Positions 27,235 through 28,950 of a stretch of DNA of 28,950 nucleotides are shown piece after piece. The first letter of the stretch is position 1; every line of letters starts with the position of its first letter. A program made the translations under genes and the position numbers. The DNA is from a virus. The notes under the pieces were generated by a model. That model had not been told where the DNA came from, made no database searches, and saw nothing but the letters and a program-made list of their open reading frames with translations. The stretch lies in IMG/VR virus record IMGVR_UViG_3300033148_001810, positions 1 to 28,950 of that record. The stretch is one strand, 5' to 3'.

Positions 27235-27524
27235 AGCTTCATTTGAAACATCTTACGAAGGTCGTCAATTACCTTTATACAAGGCAGGACTTCACTTTCG
27301 GTCTCCGGGTATCCGGTTACGAGAACGCCAAGGACTGAATGTAGCTCGGTGAGCATATCGTAGTAATCAACAGGGTCTACGTCCTGTTTGCCTATTCGAC
27401 CCATAAACTCGATGAAGGGGTCGAACTTTTCTTCAAGTCCATTAAAGTTGATTGTCAGGGCTGAAAGGTAGCCTTGAATGTCTTTGGTATGATCAAGAAA
27501 GTTGTTCAGGTCTTCGGGCATCAT
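27231..27524 (-). CDS. Hypothetical acidic helical protein in the glycan cassette (97 aa)
   Basis: A 97-residue frame starting MMPEDLNNFLDHTKDIQGYL and ending DDLRKMFQMKL. It is mostly helical and acidic, with LTELHSVLGVLVTGYPETES in the middle. There is one cysteine (EVLPCIKVIDD) and no membrane segment or catalytic motif. It overlaps the upstream gene by 32 bases and the downstream one by 4. A structural or partner role for the neighbouring transferases is possible but unsupported. Confidence 0.6.
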   Translation of the reverse strand: MMPEDLNNFLDHTKDIQGYLSALTINFNGLEEKFDPFIEFMGRIGKQDVDPVDYYDMLTELHSVLGVLVTGYPETESEVLPCIKVIDDLRKMFQMKL

Positions 27525-28578
27525 GGCTTATCGCTCTCTGATAGTCTTTAGGGGTGTTGTAAATACGGACTGAATTATAGACGGGTGACTGAAGATTGCC
27601 AAGAAAATAATACCATAAAGAGTTGTGGACTTCCCCAGTACCCCTCTTAGGTCTTATTGCGTGACATTCCTTACCTAGCCCTCCGGCTTCGTGAACGGTG
27701 GTCTGAGTGACTGTGACGACCTTATCCAAGCAGGAAATAAGGGCAAGATGGTTCTCCATATCCCCTAAGGGGTCAATTCCGAGGTCAACGATACCTTCGG
27801 GGAGGTCTTCGATCCATTCTCCTTTGGGGTGGGAAAGATACTGGAGATTGATATAAGTCGCGTCTTCGCACATAAGGTCTGCTGGAGATAGGTCTCCATG
27901 ACGGGCTTTCCATCCGATGCCAATCTTTCTATTAGGTATTCCATCTAGCACCACCTTCCACTTATTGACTAAAGAGGGGTCGGGTTTTAAATAAGGTTTA
28001 CCGGGGAAATGTTTTTTATCCCTACGGTAGAACATAAAGAGGTCTGCAAGAGCTACAACGTAAGTCCCTTCCTCATATTCTAGTTCGCCTAATCTTTGTC
28101 TTGGGGTGCATTTTATTCTAAAAGAGCGCTCAAACATAGGGATTAGCTTGGGATAGGTCTGAAATTCAAGCTTTTCATGCCCTAGACGGACAATTAACTC
28201 AGGAATGGCAGAAGCAAACAAGAGCTCATCACCAACACCTTGTTCACCAAGAATAACAAGCTTTTCACAGTCTTGACCATCCCAGCGAGGGAGATCAAAG
28301 GTATATCCATTAAAACTACGATAAGTCATGGCCCAGTCTGAGCGGTATTCCCACCCATCCCAGTTATCAAACCTTCCTAATCTTAAGCGGGCAGCACAGA
28401 GATTCCATCTGAAATCTGGAGGGTAGAGATTATAATCTATCTCCTTAGCATTCTTAATGACAGACTTAAGGTCTTTCTTCAGTCTGGAACGCTTTAACTG
28501 AGAAATATCCGTTTGATTGATTACTTCACATACTTCCGCATATTCTTGCTGCCAAGTCATAATTGCCTCGTCGGTCAA
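27493..28578 (-). CDS. GT9 / heptosyltransferase-like protein with helical N-terminus (361 aa)
   Basis: The N-terminal ~100 residues are helical and TPR-like (FRWNLCAARLRLGRFDNWDGWEYR is the repeat-type segment). The GT-B part begins LVILGEQGVGDELLFASAIPEL (107-128), the glycine-rich first loop of GT9 enzymes. KIGIGWKARHGD (218-229) lies in the donor-domain position, and VVTVTQTTVHEAGGLGK (287-303) matches the C-terminal T-x-x-x-H-x-A-G-x-L-G box. Proteins of this TPR plus GT9 type are common in phages and in bacteria that glycosylate surface structures. A heptose-type donor would suit the HldE-like domain nearby. It starts 1 base after the small terminase ends. Confidence 0.7.
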   Translation of the reverse strand: MTDEAIMTWQQEYAEVCEVINQTDISQLKRSRLKKDLKSVIKNAKEIDYNLYPPDFRWNLCAARLRLGRFDNWDGWEYRSDWAMTYRSFNGYTFDLPRWDGQDCEKLVILGEQGVGDELLFASAIPELIVRLGHEKLEFQTYPKLIPMFERSFRIKCTPRQRLGELEYEEGTYVVALADLFMFYRRDKKHFPGKPYLKPDPSLVNKWKVVLDGIPNRKIGIGWKARHGDLSPADLMCEDATYINLQYLSHPKGEWIEDLPEGIVDLGIDPLGDMENHLALISCLDKVVTVTQTTVHEAGGLGKECHAIRPKRGTGEVHNSLWYYFLGNLQSPVYNSVRIYNTPKDYQRAISHDARRPEQLS

Positions 28579-28920
28579 TCAATTAATAGTCCTCTTAAAG
28601 TCAGGAGCCAGCATAAGAGCCTTCTCCTTACCAACAGCAGTCACTAAACGATCAAATACCTCTTCCTGACTAACAGGAGAATCCTGAGAAACCTGTATGT
28701 CAGCAGATGTAAGATCAGGTAAGTTCTTCCTCAATAAAATCTCTATACCCTTAACCTGACTAGAAGATAACTCTATCTTCCTGGGTGTACCATCATCATT
28801 CTTTGTACCATTAGGTTCATCCTCACCCAATACATAACCCTGTAACCGCTGTAACAACTTAGTCGTCTTGATCTTCTCACGAGTCTTAGGATCAACCCAT
28901 GTTCTCTTCCTAGCAGCCAT
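28579..28920 (-). CDS. terS: Terminase small subunit-like (113 aa)
   Basis: A basic N-terminal part (MAARKRTWVDPKTREKIKTT KLLQRLQGYV in two pieces) is followed by the conserved IELSSSQVKGIEILLRKNLP DL (49-70) and a helical C-terminus (VFDRLVTAVGKEKALMLAP). The L-S-x-x-Q-V-K-x-x-E-I-L-L-R-K-x-L-P-D-L box is typical of small DNA-binding proteins taken as small terminase subunits in podophages, where they recognise the packaging site and hand DNA to the large subunit. A ribosome binding site (AAGGAG) precedes the ATG. It is the first gene of the late block in the window, about 6 kb from terL. Confidence 0.7.
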   Translation of the reverse strand: MAARKRTWVDPKTREKIKTTKLLQRLQGYVLGEDEPNGTKNDDGTPRKIELSSSQVKGIEILLRKNLPDLTSADIQVSQDSPVSQEEVFDRLVTAVGKEKALMLAPDFKRTIN

Positions 28921-28950
28921 ATTAGTAACTCCTTATGTAGCGTTTATGCC

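Noticed and set aside
1-28950. tRNA genes, CRISPR arrays, insertion sequences, integrase or attachment sites
   Set aside because: I looked for cloverleaf ends, regular repeats, transposase or integrase motifs and inverted terminal repeats and saw none; by eye this is not exhaustive.

Overview
The window is part of a tailed-phage genome, most likely a podovirus-like phage (or prophage-like contig) of a Gram-negative bacterium. The evidence is a continuous packaging, head and tail block (small and large terminase, portal, scaffold-like protein, N4-gp56-type major capsid protein, SU10-like adaptor, nozzle-like beta protein, ejection-type proteins, tail fibre and tailspike) with no sheath, tube or tape-measure gene visible. 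A Gram-negative host is suggested by the holin-type lysis cassette, a YadA-like outer-membrane anchor, and many glycan genes. I found no integrase, repressor, tRNA, CRISPR array, insertion sequence or attachment site.

Layout. (1) Positions 1-2051, minus strand: small early-type genes (40-138 aa) read leftwards, with hairpins between them and two stretches that hold only interrupted reading frames. (2) About 2052-2177: divergent intergenic region. (3) About 2178-6485, plus strand: a tightly overlapping row of small genes, of which only two are recognisable, an NGO0469-like phage replication protein and a Gp157-like protein. One slot (3359-3562) is a broken reading frame. (4) 6214-28920, minus strand: the late block. 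Read from right to left (5' to 3'): small terminase; an inserted cassette of about 6 kb of glycosyltransferase, nucleotide-sugar and methyltransferase genes; large terminase; portal; small conserved protein; scaffold; major capsid protein; terminator; adaptor; nozzle-like protein; GNAT-like protein; three probable internal or ejection proteins; tail fibre; small exported protein; tailspike; DUF5675-type protein; membrane protein; 3TM holin; YadA-type anchor; and a small membrane protein whose 3' end runs antisense into the last gene of the plus-strand operon.

How it fits together. The late block builds the capsid, packages DNA, builds a short tail with a polysaccharide-degrading spike, and lyses the cell. 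The most distinctive part is the cassette between small and large terminase. It contains a GT9/heptosyltransferase-like protein, a GT29 sialyltransferase-like protein, two DxD glycosyltransferases, a GDP-mannose 4,6-dehydratase, a methyltransferase, and a nucleotidyltransferase fused to a compact phosphomannose-isomerase-type cupin. It also encodes a 64-residue protein with a textbook twin-arginine signal. Together these suggest the phage makes or decorates a deoxymannose- or heptose-type glycan late in infection, on the host surface, the virion or DNA; the sequence cannot say which. A second distinctive point is the small YadA-type barrel anchor at the end of the lysis genes, a candidate outer-membrane effector. 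All functional statements are motif-based readings by eye; no database search was run.
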